DNA of 64,000 nucleotides from Laterigemmans sp052161645 (GTDB lineage: Bacteria > Planctomycetota > Planctomycetia > Pirellulales > Pirellulaceae), in assembly GCA_052161645.1 (NCBI GenBank), contig CP197414.1; one strand, given 5' to 3'. This document shows, one piece after another, positions 52,801-60,427 of the stretch; the stretch's first letter is position 1, and every line of letters starts with the position of its first letter. The translations under genes were made by a program, and so were the position numbers. The notes under the pieces were generated by a model. It made no database searches, was not told the origin of the DNA, and worked only from the letters and a program-made list of their open reading frames with translations.

Positions 52801-53312
52801 TCACCGTTCACGCGCGGGATAGCAGTGATGCGGCAGTGAAAGCTACTGGAATTCCTTGGTCATTACTGAGTGAGGCGGGAAGTGAGAACTGCCAAGTCGT
52901 CTATATGATCGACACCTGCCACAGTGGTGTTGCCGCTCAGGAGCTAGCCTCTGATGCCGTCATTCGAGACCGGAAGAGTGCTGTTCGCGATCCGATTAGG
53001 TCGCAAGGAATTGTCATCTCGGCTGCGACGGGAACAGATCCCGCGTTGGAAGTTTCTCGCCTTCGGCACGGCATATTTTCGTTCACCGTGCTGCAAGCAC
53101 TCGCCGGCGGTGCCGATGGATATGTGAGATCTCCTCGGGGAAGAGTCCGGAAAGAGGAGGATGCGGTTGACAACCGCGTTGACTTTACTGAGCTCATCCA
53201 CTTTGTTGCTTCTCAGACAGAACAACTCGCCCAGGGAAAACAGCGGCCAGTGGTCGCTCCGCAGCGACTTTTGGAAACCTTTGAACTGCCAATGGTGAAT
53301 TTAGTTCCTTGA
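49869..53312 (+). CDS. Secreted WD40-PDZ-caspase (peptidase C14-like) protein
   Basis: An 1147-residue protein starting at GTG 49869. A signal peptide (VAILLLGSWGTLVPLGHAAD) is followed by WD40-type blades to ~560 (LKMRFSNDSKRLYVAGRDKT, VASLAVSPDQKMLVSGSYDG, TLKMWDLRG). A PDZ-like piece lies near 580 (GLIIRRVDPAGIAYAKGYRD, GDRVIEIYGE). A caspase-like C14 domain lies near 865-1130: catalytic His in NVLVVYLAGHGLTVD (about residue 966), catalytic Cys in VVYMIDTCHSGVAAQ (about residue 1017). It should cleave after basic residues, as orthocaspases do. A role in stress or cell death is inferred, not shown. Confidence 0.9.
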   Translation: MRNLVAGRVAILLLGSWGTLVPLGHAADPPGKPILVLNTEGPNGQVLKMRFSNDSKRLYVAGRDKTVHQWNVAGGIAREENGPARLVYASALRWQLVRGNRGQVFDLAMHPEREEMIIGGMCAEQITGDLAVFNLNNEEVVASLPSKPARELNKRANGHTEVVNAISYSPSGNKVLSIDASGRIFLWTRGTGGIWSGKEVSGPASYKLEFPLVQFISETRYVTESRNSTGSVQLAEFDLTGKKVGYHRDRFTSLSALSNSGQGFWAVGDLAGKLVFKGLNKEFKSWKFQTQFPEINAIAFGPNGLAAVASNQQVTTGKNVTSVNSCIQLIDTIQQREIDRREFPQRLSAIRSIAISPDGSLLATHNDERREVRLFRMQDAKGVYLTRPLQALTPNYAAGLSKPVVAVGFSPDGKSVLFGDQPSSFSHSVSFASGRVATIEDEALPHSVDARWADWDVRLPGNSKVGVVSDTGKEWQISVDQRLQGKVVEFAFIGTGARPSAVAVGADLVNGIYIYSLPSDGSAPRLLRWFYDHNDTVASLAVSPDQKMLVSGSYDGTLKMWDLRGIFARDPAFSSQSIWGASFQREQAGLIIRRVDPAGIAYAKGYRDGDRVIEIYGESRTQTGKIYYLRGEDATVAAMHAALEDINPFQEVFLQFADGMKVVRPGWEPIVTVYRDRRDEWAIWHPRGYFDSSPAEGGNLFGWLFNLGPDQTPRVLRASQLQKEFERPDIIRGLLSGQTIDRVLAGRNEQGKSLGRIGQQVPEVKIVSPLTTQPVPANGRTTLVAQVTFPERNRGDYTVVASINGFRLGSPEGEQQGGLESWEFRWPCALTSELNQVEVMVSERGGALNALYDTAQVTLRGVPLNDQRYRLHLLLLGSKQYGDEASQSDTKLPPLDFPIDDIDEVRSRLARYHTEKKSAYEQGKWIRLVDQEITRESVSKSIDALQQAIERDYSGDRNVLVVYLAGHGLTVDSEYHYVTVHARDSSDAAVKATGIPWSLLSEAGSENCQVVYMIDTCHSGVAAQELASDAVIRDRKSAVRDPIRSQGIVISAATGTDPALEVSRLRHGIFSFTVLQALAGGADGYVRSPRGRVRKEEDAVDNRVDFTELIHFVASQTEQLAQGKQRPVVAPQRLLETFELPMVNLVP

Positions 53313-53328
53313 GTAAGTTAGCAAAAAA

Positions 53329-53357
53329 ATCCTCTCCCAATAAATTGAGAGAGGATT
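53329..53357 (-). terminator. Intrinsic terminator between convergent genes
   Basis: AATCCTCTC pairs with GAGAGGATT around an 11-base loop. On the minus strand it is followed by TTTTTTT, so it ends the outer-membrane protein gene; it may also stop the caspase transcript. Confidence 0.8.
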
Positions 53358-53395
53358 TCGAACTTTCTAAATAATCGAGCATTTAGAACACTGTC

Positions 53396-54748
53396 TTAGA
53401 AAGCGCGGTTGATCTGAATGAAGAATTCAGCATCAAAAAGTTTGTCGTCGGTTCGCAACGGAGCGGCACCACCGAGACGAACCGCCGTTGGGCCGTGTTG
53501 GAAGTGCAACGCGGATGACAGATTCAGCGCGTTGAATCCGATGTTGCTAATCGTGTCACCGCCCGCGGCAACGGTATCGCCATCGTTTAGACCCGTGGTA
53601 TAGTGTAGCTCGGTGATGGCTGCCACCCCCTTATGAAGCCTTCCACTTGAGGTGTCTTGGCGGTAAAGCCAGCGACCCAGCGAGGAGCTCAGAAACAGCA
53701 GATTCTGGTCCTGAATTGTTCCCGACGTGCCACCGGCAAAATCAGTCACGCGAAACCCATTCAAGTCGAAGTTGGCTTGAACAAATCCCTGAGTGAACCA
53801 ATCACGGTTTAGCTGCTGGGCAAACCCAACAAACGGGGCAAGCTGGTAAGACTCGTTTTCAACTAGCAGGTCAAGTGCCCCACCGTTGTTCAACTCGTAG
53901 TCGGAACCGGTCGGAACAGTTAGTGCTGCACCTGCTGATATGACGCATGTCGAGGTGGAAAGCATGTTTGCTTTCAGCGTCAATGCAAGGTTACCAAACT
54001 CGACTGCTTGGCCACCGATTCCTACTCGCTGGGTGGCATCGAGTGCCGAACTAAAGGGCAAGCGGAACTCGAAGGATGCGTTTCCGTTAAGGAATGTCTT
54101 TTCAAAACCAAACAAGATTCGGTCCACGTCCGAGGAAACCCCGGTCGCGTCGCTCACTGCGTTGCTGAAGTGGTTGTAGGTGAAGAAGACGCGATCTTGT
54201 GGAATCGGGCTAACGTTTTCCGGAATCTTGAATCGTCTGTCACCACCAGCGACCGCGATGGTTTGAGGACCAATCAAACCACCACCTAGAACCAAGCTCG
54301 AACCTCCGAAGAAGTCGCCGAGCATGCTCGGCATCTCGGGGGCACCAGACGCGTTACTGGCGAAGCCTGTTGATTGCGCTGGCGTTGTGTTGGCCAACGA
54401 CGAAAAATTATTAATGTCGTTTTGCGGGATCGACATGTTGCTCTGGTCCGGGGCCACGCCCGAACCGACGTCCCCAGAACCGACGTCCCCAGAACCGACG
54501 TCAGCGGAGCCCAATGGCGTCGGTTGCATGGACCCATACTCGATCGGCATTCCGGGCGGGCAAGGGTTGGGGGGGCAGGGGTCGCCGTACTGACCAGCTG
54601 TCTGGGCGACGTTGCTGTTGACTGCGGTCGTGCCAAAGTAGTCGTCGTATTCGTCAGCGTTGGCAAACCCCGCATGACCCAGCCCGACTACGGCTGCGAG
54701 TTGGAGGGCGAGCCAGCGCCGCTTTGATCCATTACGTCTCGTGTGCAT
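53396..54748 (-). CDS. Putative outer-membrane beta-barrel protein
   Basis: The start is placed at ATG 54748 (MHTRRNGSKRRWLALQLAAV), a signal peptide ending near ANADEYDDYFG; ATG 54760 is also possible. A low-complexity linker follows (CPPNPCPPG, then GSGDV repeats). From residue ~150 amphipathic beta strands alternate with turns (FFTYNHFSNAVSD, RILFGFEKTFLNGNASFEFR, LALTLKANM, YQLAPFVGFAQQLNRDWFTQ), ending ...FFIQINRAF with a terminal Phe, typical of outer-membrane barrels. The function is unknown. Confidence 0.72.
   Translation of the reverse strand: MHTRRNGSKRRWLALQLAAVVGLGHAGFANADEYDDYFGTTAVNSNVAQTAGQYGDPCPPNPCPPGMPIEYGSMQPTPLGSADVGSGDVGSGDVGSGVAPDQSNMSIPQNDINNFSSLANTTPAQSTGFASNASGAPEMPSMLGDFFGGSSLVLGGGLIGPQTIAVAGGDRRFKIPENVSPIPQDRVFFTYNHFSNAVSDATGVSSDVDRILFGFEKTFLNGNASFEFRLPFSSALDATQRVGIGGQAVEFGNLALTLKANMLSTSTCVISAGAALTVPTGSDYELNNGGALDLLVENESYQLAPFVGFAQQLNRDWFTQGFVQANFDLNGFRVTDFAGGTSGTIQDQNLLFLSSSLGRWLYRQDTSSGRLHKGVAAITELHYTTGLNDGDTVAAGGDTISNIGFNALNLSSALHFQHGPTAVRLGGAAPLRTDDKLFDAEFFIQINRAF
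54462..54506. repeat. 15-bp tandem repeat inside the outer-membrane protein gene
   Basis: Three units of GAACCGACGTCCCCA (the third differs at the end) encode the GSGDV repeat in the linker before the barrel. Copy number could vary. Confidence 0.8.
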
Positions 54749-54760
54749 AACAAATTCCAT

Positions 54761-55388
54761 TTCGTATTTACAAGTTGGCGATGGATGAAGGCGAGTGGCG
54801 CACTGGTTTAACCAACCAGCCAACCATTCACGTTTCCCACCACTCGGCAGTTAAGAACAAAGGAACGTGGAACAGGCCTTGGCTACCTGCTCAGCAAGAC
54901 CAAGCCGTCACCAGGCGAAACAATTTCGCGCACCATCGTTTGATCAAACCCCTATGTTATTTGGGGGGTGCACTTAGCGAGATATATCGACCAACTTTCT
55001 TTGGATTATCCAGCATTTGATTGGTTTCACTGAATATCGAGCGAACTTGGCCCAAAACTATTGGGCAACTGTGATAATCGCTACAGATTCGAAACTTCCT
55101 GCATGTCTTGCAAATGTGGTGGTTTGCTTGACTCTGAATCAGGTGGTGTCTTTGTGTTTACTCCTTGGGGCGCCATGATCAGCGAGACGAGTGGTGATCG
55201 GTGCGACGGGCTACCATTGGCGGTTTGACCAGTTATGCTTATCAGATCGATTATTCTCCGCCCCTCACGGTCCCCTTGGTGCAACCCCAAGCGTTTTCCA
55301 AGAGCACGTTAAATTTATGCCGCGGACTGGCTTTTTAATTTCCGCTAAAGCGATTGGCTTCACCGTCGGTTCACGATGCGGGCGGCCT
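54761..55388. other. Non-coding spacer before the sulfatase-like gene
   Basis: About 600 bases with no convincing gene on either strand. The open frame of the sulfatase-like gene extends back to 55191, but the part before 55389 lacks family similarity. Promoter elements for two divergent genes must lie here; none was assigned. Confidence 0.4.
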
Positions 55389-56705
55389 ATGGTCTGGATG
55401 CGGGCGCTGTTGTTTTTAAGTGCGGTGGTTCATGGCGGAGTAACTGCGTTCGGCGAGGCACCCCGCGCGACTCGGCCTCACCTCGTGCTGTACATGGCGG
55501 CTGGCCACCCCGCTGAGTTCGTCCGGCAGAGCGGAGATGTTGCAGGCCAACAATTGTGGGCAAAGCAATTGCCCAAACTCAGCAGAGTTGCAGCCACGGG
55601 GTTGGTATTTTCCCAAGCTTTTTCTCCAGCGACTGAGTTCCATTCTGTTCAGCAGGCCATTTACAGCGGACGTTTTCCCACTTGGTCCAGGGCAGTTTCT
55701 GTGATTGGGGAAGATGCGGGCAGTTCTCCCGCCAGGGGGGATGCGGTGCAGGAACGAACCTTATCGAGTCATCTAAAGGCGATGGGATATCGTCTACTAC
55801 TGATTGGCCAGCAACCCCTGGTTAGTGGCAATCATTTTCCATTAGAACTGCTTGCCCAGCCAGCCGAATTGCAGTTGCCGTCGGGCGCTGGCGGTACCTT
55901 TGACTTGGCAGCCTGGTTGTCCAGCGAGTCGCAGCGGGACCAGCGACCGATTTGTTTAATGATTCATGACTCTTGTGATCAGGAAAGGGGCGTTTCGCAG
56001 CAATACGATATGTTGAACGCGAGGGTTGAAGCCATTCATGATGCGATGGCGGCTACTTTCAATGATCATGATACGATATTCATGTTCACTTCCACGCATG
56101 GTGTTCGTGAATCAGTTGTCATGAGTGGCCACCCAGTTGAGGCAATGTCAGATGCTGTGCTGCGTGTCCCCTTGGTGATTTCCTGGCCGGGATACGTACA
56201 GCCCGCCCGGAGTGAAGCTTTGATCAGCACGGTCGATTTGTTGCCAACGATTGTGGAATTGGCTGGGGGGACTCCACCCAGCGGGATCGACGGTGTGTCG
56301 TTTGCCGCGATCGTGCGGGGTGATGGGCATGAACATCGTGATTTAGTCTTTGCTGTGCACACCCCCGACAGCTCGACGGAGTCGGCTGGCCAGCAGATCG
56401 ATTCGCCAAAAAATTGGGCTTGTTTGGTCCGTGACCAACGGTTCAAGCTGATTCATTCCCATCGGGCAGCAGCGTCCGAAAATGCCGAGCAGATGGCTGA
56501 GGGTGATGCATTGCTGCTGCCCGTTCGCGAACGTTTCATCGATACCAGGTCTGACCCGCATGAAGTTGAAAATCAAATTCATCAAGTTGCCCACCAGGAT
56601 GTGCTGACAGAGTTGCGTGATCAATTGAGTTCTTGGATGCAACGTCATGGTGCGGCCCCACCGCAGCGTGTGCTGGACCAGGCGGCCCCTAGCGAGCGCG
56701 AATGA
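55389..56705 (+). CDS. Secreted sulfatase-like protein lacking the catalytic motif
   Basis: The start is placed at ATG 55389, giving signal peptide MVWMRALLFLSAVVHGGVTA. The fold order is that of sulfatases of the alkaline phosphatase superfamily: RPHLVLYMAAGHPAE, LSRVAATGLVFSQAFSPATE, QAIYSGRFPTW, DDTIFMFTSTHGVRE-like text, LRVPLVISWPGYVQPARS, STVDLLPTIVELAGGTPPSG and IDGVSFAAIVRG. But the metal-binding Asp pair normally in ...MADD is replaced by MAAG, and C-x-P-S-R, the formylglycine site, reads PATEFHS. TSDHG is changed to TSTHG. It is therefore a likely pseudo-enzyme. ATGA overlap with the methyltransferase gene suggests coupling. Confidence 0.78.
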   Translation: MVWMRALLFLSAVVHGGVTAFGEAPRATRPHLVLYMAAGHPAEFVRQSGDVAGQQLWAKQLPKLSRVAATGLVFSQAFSPATEFHSVQQAIYSGRFPTWSRAVSVIGEDAGSSPARGDAVQERTLSSHLKAMGYRLLLIGQQPLVSGNHFPLELLAQPAELQLPSGAGGTFDLAAWLSSESQRDQRPICLMIHDSCDQERGVSQQYDMLNARVEAIHDAMAATFNDHDTIFMFTSTHGVRESVVMSGHPVEAMSDAVLRVPLVISWPGYVQPARSEALISTVDLLPTIVELAGGTPPSGIDGVSFAAIVRGDGHEHRDLVFAVHTPDSSTESAGQQIDSPKNWACLVRDQRFKLIHSHRAAASENAEQMAEGDALLLPVRERFIDTRSDPHEVENQIHQVAHQDVLTELRDQLSSWMQRHGAAPPQRVLDQAAPSERE

Positions 56706-57475
56706 AACTGTCGAATTGGTATGACTACCCGCAGTACTTTGATATGGTGTTTCGTGATGAAACCGCATACGAAGTCGACTTCTTTGAGGCGGCGTTCACC
56801 AAGTACGCGAGCGGACCGGTGCGGCGGCTGTACGAACCCGGTTGTGGCAGCGGCAGGCTGGTCGTGGCGATGGCCGCGCTTGGTTACGAAGTCTGTGGGC
56901 TCGACCTGAGCAAGCCCTCGCTGAGTTACCTGCGTCGCAAGCTTCGCCGTCGTGGCTTGACGGCGGAACTAGTCGAAGGTGATATGCTTGAATATCAGCC
57001 GACGGAAACTATTGACGCAGCCTTCTGCACTTTTAACACGTTTCGACATCTGCTGAGCCAGGAAGCGGCGCTCACGCATTTGCGCAGCGTCGCTCGATCG
57101 CTGCGGCCGGGTGGGATTTATATTCTAGGATTTCATATCATTCCGCTTGATGCCGATGAAGATTGCATCGAGCGGTGGCGAGCCAAACATGGTAAGACAG
57201 CCGTCACGACCACTTTGCAAGTCGTCGACTTTAACCGGGATGAGCGACGAGAGCGGTTGCGCGTTACGCTGACAGCCAAAACCGAAGCCAAAACGATTCG
57301 TTGTCGCACGGAATTCCCCTTGCGGCTTTACACCCATCAGCAAGTCGAGCAGCTCTTCCAGCAATTACCCGAGTATGAGCTGGTCGGGATTCATGACTTC
57401 GATTACGCCATCGACGAGTCGCGAGAGCTCGACGATGACCTCACAGACGCGGTCTTTGTGTTGCGGAAACGCTAA
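56702..57475 (+). CDS. Class I SAM-dependent methyltransferase
   Basis: The Rossmann SAM-binding motif is LYEPGCGSGRLVVAMAALGY near residue 45, with the acidic ribose-binding residue in VCGLDLSKPSL. Later motifs are VEGDMLEYQPTETIDAAFCT and LRSVARSLRPGGIYILGFHI. The N terminus (NWYDYPQYFDMVFRDET) is typical of small-molecule methyltransferases of this group. The substrate is unknown. The start ATG overlaps the stop of the sulfatase-like gene (ATGA), so the two are probably co-translated. Length 257 residues. Confidence 0.85.
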   Translation: MKLSNWYDYPQYFDMVFRDETAYEVDFFEAAFTKYASGPVRRLYEPGCGSGRLVVAMAALGYEVCGLDLSKPSLSYLRRKLRRRGLTAELVEGDMLEYQPTETIDAAFCTFNTFRHLLSQEAALTHLRSVARSLRPGGIYILGFHIIPLDADEDCIERWRAKHGKTAVTTTLQVVDFNRDERRERLRVTLTAKTEAKTIRCRTEFPLRLYTHQQVEQLFQQLPEYELVGIHDFDYAIDESRELDDDLTDAVFVLRKR

Positions 57476-57479
57476 ACAG

Positions 57480-58832
57480 CTATTGCTGAGGTTGGGCATC
57501 TTGATCAGCCGCGGCGGCTGGTTTTTCCGCCGGCGTTGGCTTGACCTGTTCGAGCAATTTCTTGACTTCTTCGAGCACGAGTTGACGGGCGGTATTGCCA
57601 GTTTCGCCCTCGGGAAAGCCCAACGTTTCTTCGTCGAAACCAAAATTCGAATTTTCGCGGCCGACGGGAAAACCGATGTCGCGGAGGCGGCGTTTGTTGA
57701 GCACGGCAACGGTCGCCATGGCTAAATCTCTGACTTCGACTTGCAGGATACGGCCGGTGGGATCGGGATAAAATAGATCGCCTCCGCTGGGGCGTTTATC
57801 GTCAAGAAAGGGTTGCACCAGCATCCCATCGGCGGGCTCGCCAAAGCGAGCGATCGTCTTGAAGGCGAAAGCGATCGCCTCCACATCGTCAGCCTGTTCG
57901 GCCAGCATCTTGCCGGCCAATGTCACGGCCTGTGAGAATTCAGCCTGCATGGCGAAATGTACGGCATCGATTCTCCGCCCCGAATTGACGCGAACAAGCC
58001 ACTGACCAATCAAGCTCCGCAAGGGACCCGACATCTCGGGATCACTGAGGGCGTCGACAATCTCAAAACGCCTTACCAATGAAATGACTTCGGTGTCGTG
58101 AGCCACTGTGGTTGGTACCTCGGGATCAGAAATTACCAACAGCAACGCCAGGCAATCTTCGACCGTGGGCTGAAATCTCAGCGTGCGGCGGGAGGCTTGC
58201 AGATCTTGAGTGAGCACGTTTAACGACTCGGCGCGCTCACGAGTTGTGCCACCGAGTAACTGCACGTAGGTCGGATGTTTGCGGCTGATCGCCACGAAGG
58301 TCTCGCGAGCCAACTGGGTATCGCCAAGTCGCTGTTGGGCAAAATCCCAGCCGGGAAGTTCCGACTCGGGATCGCGATCGAGGAACGCTCGCACCCGCGC
58401 CTCGAAATCATCCTGCATCAGCCGTTCGACGATGATCTCAATCCGTTGCCGAACTTCCTGATCGCCCACCTCAGCTTCGTGACGCAGCGTTGGCAAACAC
58501 TGCGGGCCCAGTGTCAGCAGTTGGGCGGTCGCCGCTTCGCGAACTTGAAATGAATTCGCGCCAAGCTGGGAGATTAGCCGGCGAAGCTGTTCGTCGCTGG
58601 GCTGCTCGTCGGCGGTTTTTTCGTCGGCGGTTTGTTTGGGGGTGACTGGGTATGCGGGGGCGGGGATCACGGGGGTGATAGCCAATAGAAACAACGTGGA
58701 GAGCAGCAGGCGTTGTTTGATCGGCAAAAATTTTCCCACTCGGGAATTGCTCACGACAGGCTCGCTATTGGGCTGCTTTGTTGCACGACCTCGCCCTGTT
58801 CTTGGAGTTGTCATGGTTCCTGCAGTTCTCAT
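57480..58832 (-). CDS. Secreted protein with HEAT-like helical repeats
   Basis: A hydrophobic signal-type segment (RLLLSTLFLLAITPVIPAPA) lies near residue 40, after a Lys/Arg-rich lead. Paired helices of HEAT style follow (QLGANSFQVREAATAQLLTL, GPQCLPTLRHEAEVGDQEVR, QRIEIIVERLM, then DPEMSGPLRSLIGQWLVRVN), and a helical tail with a Gln-rich end. HEAT repeats usually serve as protein-protein scaffolds; no enzyme motif was seen. The start at ATG 58832 is a guess. Convergent with the methyltransferase gene, 4 bases apart. Confidence 0.65.
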   Translation of the reverse strand: MRTAGTMTTPRTGRGRATKQPNSEPVVSNSRVGKFLPIKQRLLLSTLFLLAITPVIPAPAYPVTPKQTADEKTADEQPSDEQLRRLISQLGANSFQVREAATAQLLTLGPQCLPTLRHEAEVGDQEVRQRIEIIVERLMQDDFEARVRAFLDRDPESELPGWDFAQQRLGDTQLARETFVAISRKHPTYVQLLGGTTRERAESLNVLTQDLQASRRTLRFQPTVEDCLALLLVISDPEVPTTVAHDTEVISLVRRFEIVDALSDPEMSGPLRSLIGQWLVRVNSGRRIDAVHFAMQAEFSQAVTLAGKMLAEQADDVEAIAFAFKTIARFGEPADGMLVQPFLDDKRPSGGDLFYPDPTGRILQVEVRDLAMATVAVLNKRRLRDIGFPVGRENSNFGFDEETLGFPEGETGNTARQLVLEEVKKLLEQVKPTPAEKPAAAADQDAQPQQ

Positions 58833-59152
58833 GACTTTCCATCCGTAGCGATTGGGAAGAATTTCGAGACTGGGCCGACGAGTTGGCATCCTGTCACTTT
58901 AGCGGTGTTGAGAGTTGGTGGACCGCCTCAAATTCGAATCGGTCGTGAGTGCAGCGGCAACTGTTGCTCCCGTCGAGGAACCCAGCTACAGTAATGATAC
59001 AGGGATTTGCGGCCGCTTGCAGCCTTAACTGCTAAAGAGCCAGCTTGACGAGCCATGTTGTCGCGAATTCCAAGTGAGGGCTGCGGGATGGTTGTCGCGC
59101 GGCCAATCACCGTTTTTGAAACAGCCGAATCAGCGACGCAATGTAGGGAACC
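58833..59152. promoter_or_regulatory. Upstream region of the trans-sulfuration genes
   Basis: 320 bases between divergent genes. I looked for a SAM or SAH riboswitch, because trans-sulfuration genes follow, and saw no recognisable core. AGGGAACC lies just before the ATG at 59153. Confidence 0.35.
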
Positions 59153-60427
59153 ATGGCTATCGACACCCCCGCCAAAACAGCTTCTTCCACTACCTCCTCC
59201 TCAGCCAGCCCAACTGACTCCGGTCCAACGACTGCTGGCCCCTACCAGCCGACCCGTGATCGCGGTCCAGGAACGGTTGCCGTGCACGGTGGCGAACTGC
59301 GGCATAAACCGGGGGACTCCATCTCCGACCCCATTTTCTGCGCGGCAACCTACGCCTTTGATTCCACCGACGAATTGCTGGAATACGTCGAAGGCCGGGC
59401 TGAGCGGGAAGAGTATGGGCGTTATGGGAATCCCAACGAGCGGGCTGTCGAGCGCAAGCTGGCCACTTTGGACGGAGCCGAGGACGCGGTCGTCTTCAGC
59501 ACCGGGATGGCGGCCATCGTGGGGCTGCTGATGGCGAAGCTCAACGCGGGCGATGAGATTGTTTTCTTTGATCAATGTTATCGACGCAGCCGAGAATTCT
59601 GCGTCAAGCACCTGAGTCGCTTTGGCGTCGTGACTCGCCAGGTGCCAACGGGAGATTTTGCCGCCATGGAAGCGGCCATTACGCCTCGCACGCGGATGCT
59701 GGTCAGCGAGTCGCCGACCAACCCGCACATGACGGTGATCGATCTGGAGCAGTTCGTCGCCGTCGGCAAAGCGCATGAGGTGGAGACACTGATCGATGCC
59801 ACGTTGGCAACTCCCTTTAACGTGCAACCATTAAAGTTCGGTGTCGACTACGTGCTGCATTCGGCAACCAAATACCTTGGCGGACACAATGATTTATTGG
59901 CCGGTGTAATTTGCGGCAGCACCGCAGCGCTGGAGAGTGTTCGCAATCTGAGAGGCATCATGGGCGGTATTAACTCCGCTCATAATTTGTATCTGCTGCA
60001 GCGCGGTTTGAAGACCTTTGAGTTAAGGATGCAGCGGCATAATGAGAATGGTCAACGCTTGGCGGAATTCTTGCAATCGCATCCGCGAGTGGAACAAGTC
60101 TACTATCCAGGCTTAGCCGATCATCCGACCCACGAAGTCGCCCAGCGGACGATGCGCGGGTTTGGCGGTTTGGTATCGTTCTTAGTGCGTGATGCCGATT
60201 GGCAACAGACGGCTCGCGTCGTCGATGCGGCCCGGTTGCCAAGGATTGCTCCCAGTTTGGGCGGCGTTGAATCTTTGATCGAACAACCGTTGATTATGAG
60301 CTATTACAGTTGCAGCCCCGAGGAACGGCAAAAGTTCGGCATCCCTGATAACATGATTCGTTATTCCTGCGGGATTGAAAATGCGGATGATTTGATTGCC
60401 GATCTTGAGCAGGCTTTGCAACCATGA
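59153..60427 (+). CDS. Trans-sulfuration PLP enzyme (cystathionine gamma-synthase family)
   Basis: A Ser/Thr/Pro-rich 38-residue lead is followed by a Cys/Met-metabolism PLP enzyme: TVAVHGGELRHKPGDSISDP, YGRYGNPNERAVERKLATLD, VFSTGMAAIVGLL, FDQCYRRSREFC, PTNPHMTVIDLEQFV, LIDATLATPFNVQPLKFG, HSATKYLGGHNDLLAG with the PLP Lys, and LGGVESLIEQPLIMSYY. It acts on cystathionine or activated homoserine in Met/Cys synthesis; synthase, lyase or sulfhydrylase cannot be told apart by eye. ATGA overlap with the next gene. Confidence 0.85.
   Translation: MAIDTPAKTASSTTSSSASPTDSGPTTAGPYQPTRDRGPGTVAVHGGELRHKPGDSISDPIFCAATYAFDSTDELLEYVEGRAEREEYGRYGNPNERAVERKLATLDGAEDAVVFSTGMAAIVGLLMAKLNAGDEIVFFDQCYRRSREFCVKHLSRFGVVTRQVPTGDFAAMEAAITPRTRMLVSESPTNPHMTVIDLEQFVAVGKAHEVETLIDATLATPFNVQPLKFGVDYVLHSATKYLGGHNDLLAGVICGSTAALESVRNLRGIMGGINSAHNLYLLQRGLKTFELRMQRHNENGQRLAEFLQSHPRVEQVYYPGLADHPTHEVAQRTMRGFGGLVSFLVRDADWQQTARVVDAARLPRIAPSLGGVESLIEQPLIMSYYSCSPEERQKFGIPDNMIRYSCGIENADDLIADLEQALQP

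Noticed and set aside
58833..59152. SAM/SAH riboswitch before the trans-sulfuration genes
   Set aside because: No recognisable riboswitch core or paired stems were found by eye; an Infernal search would be decisive.
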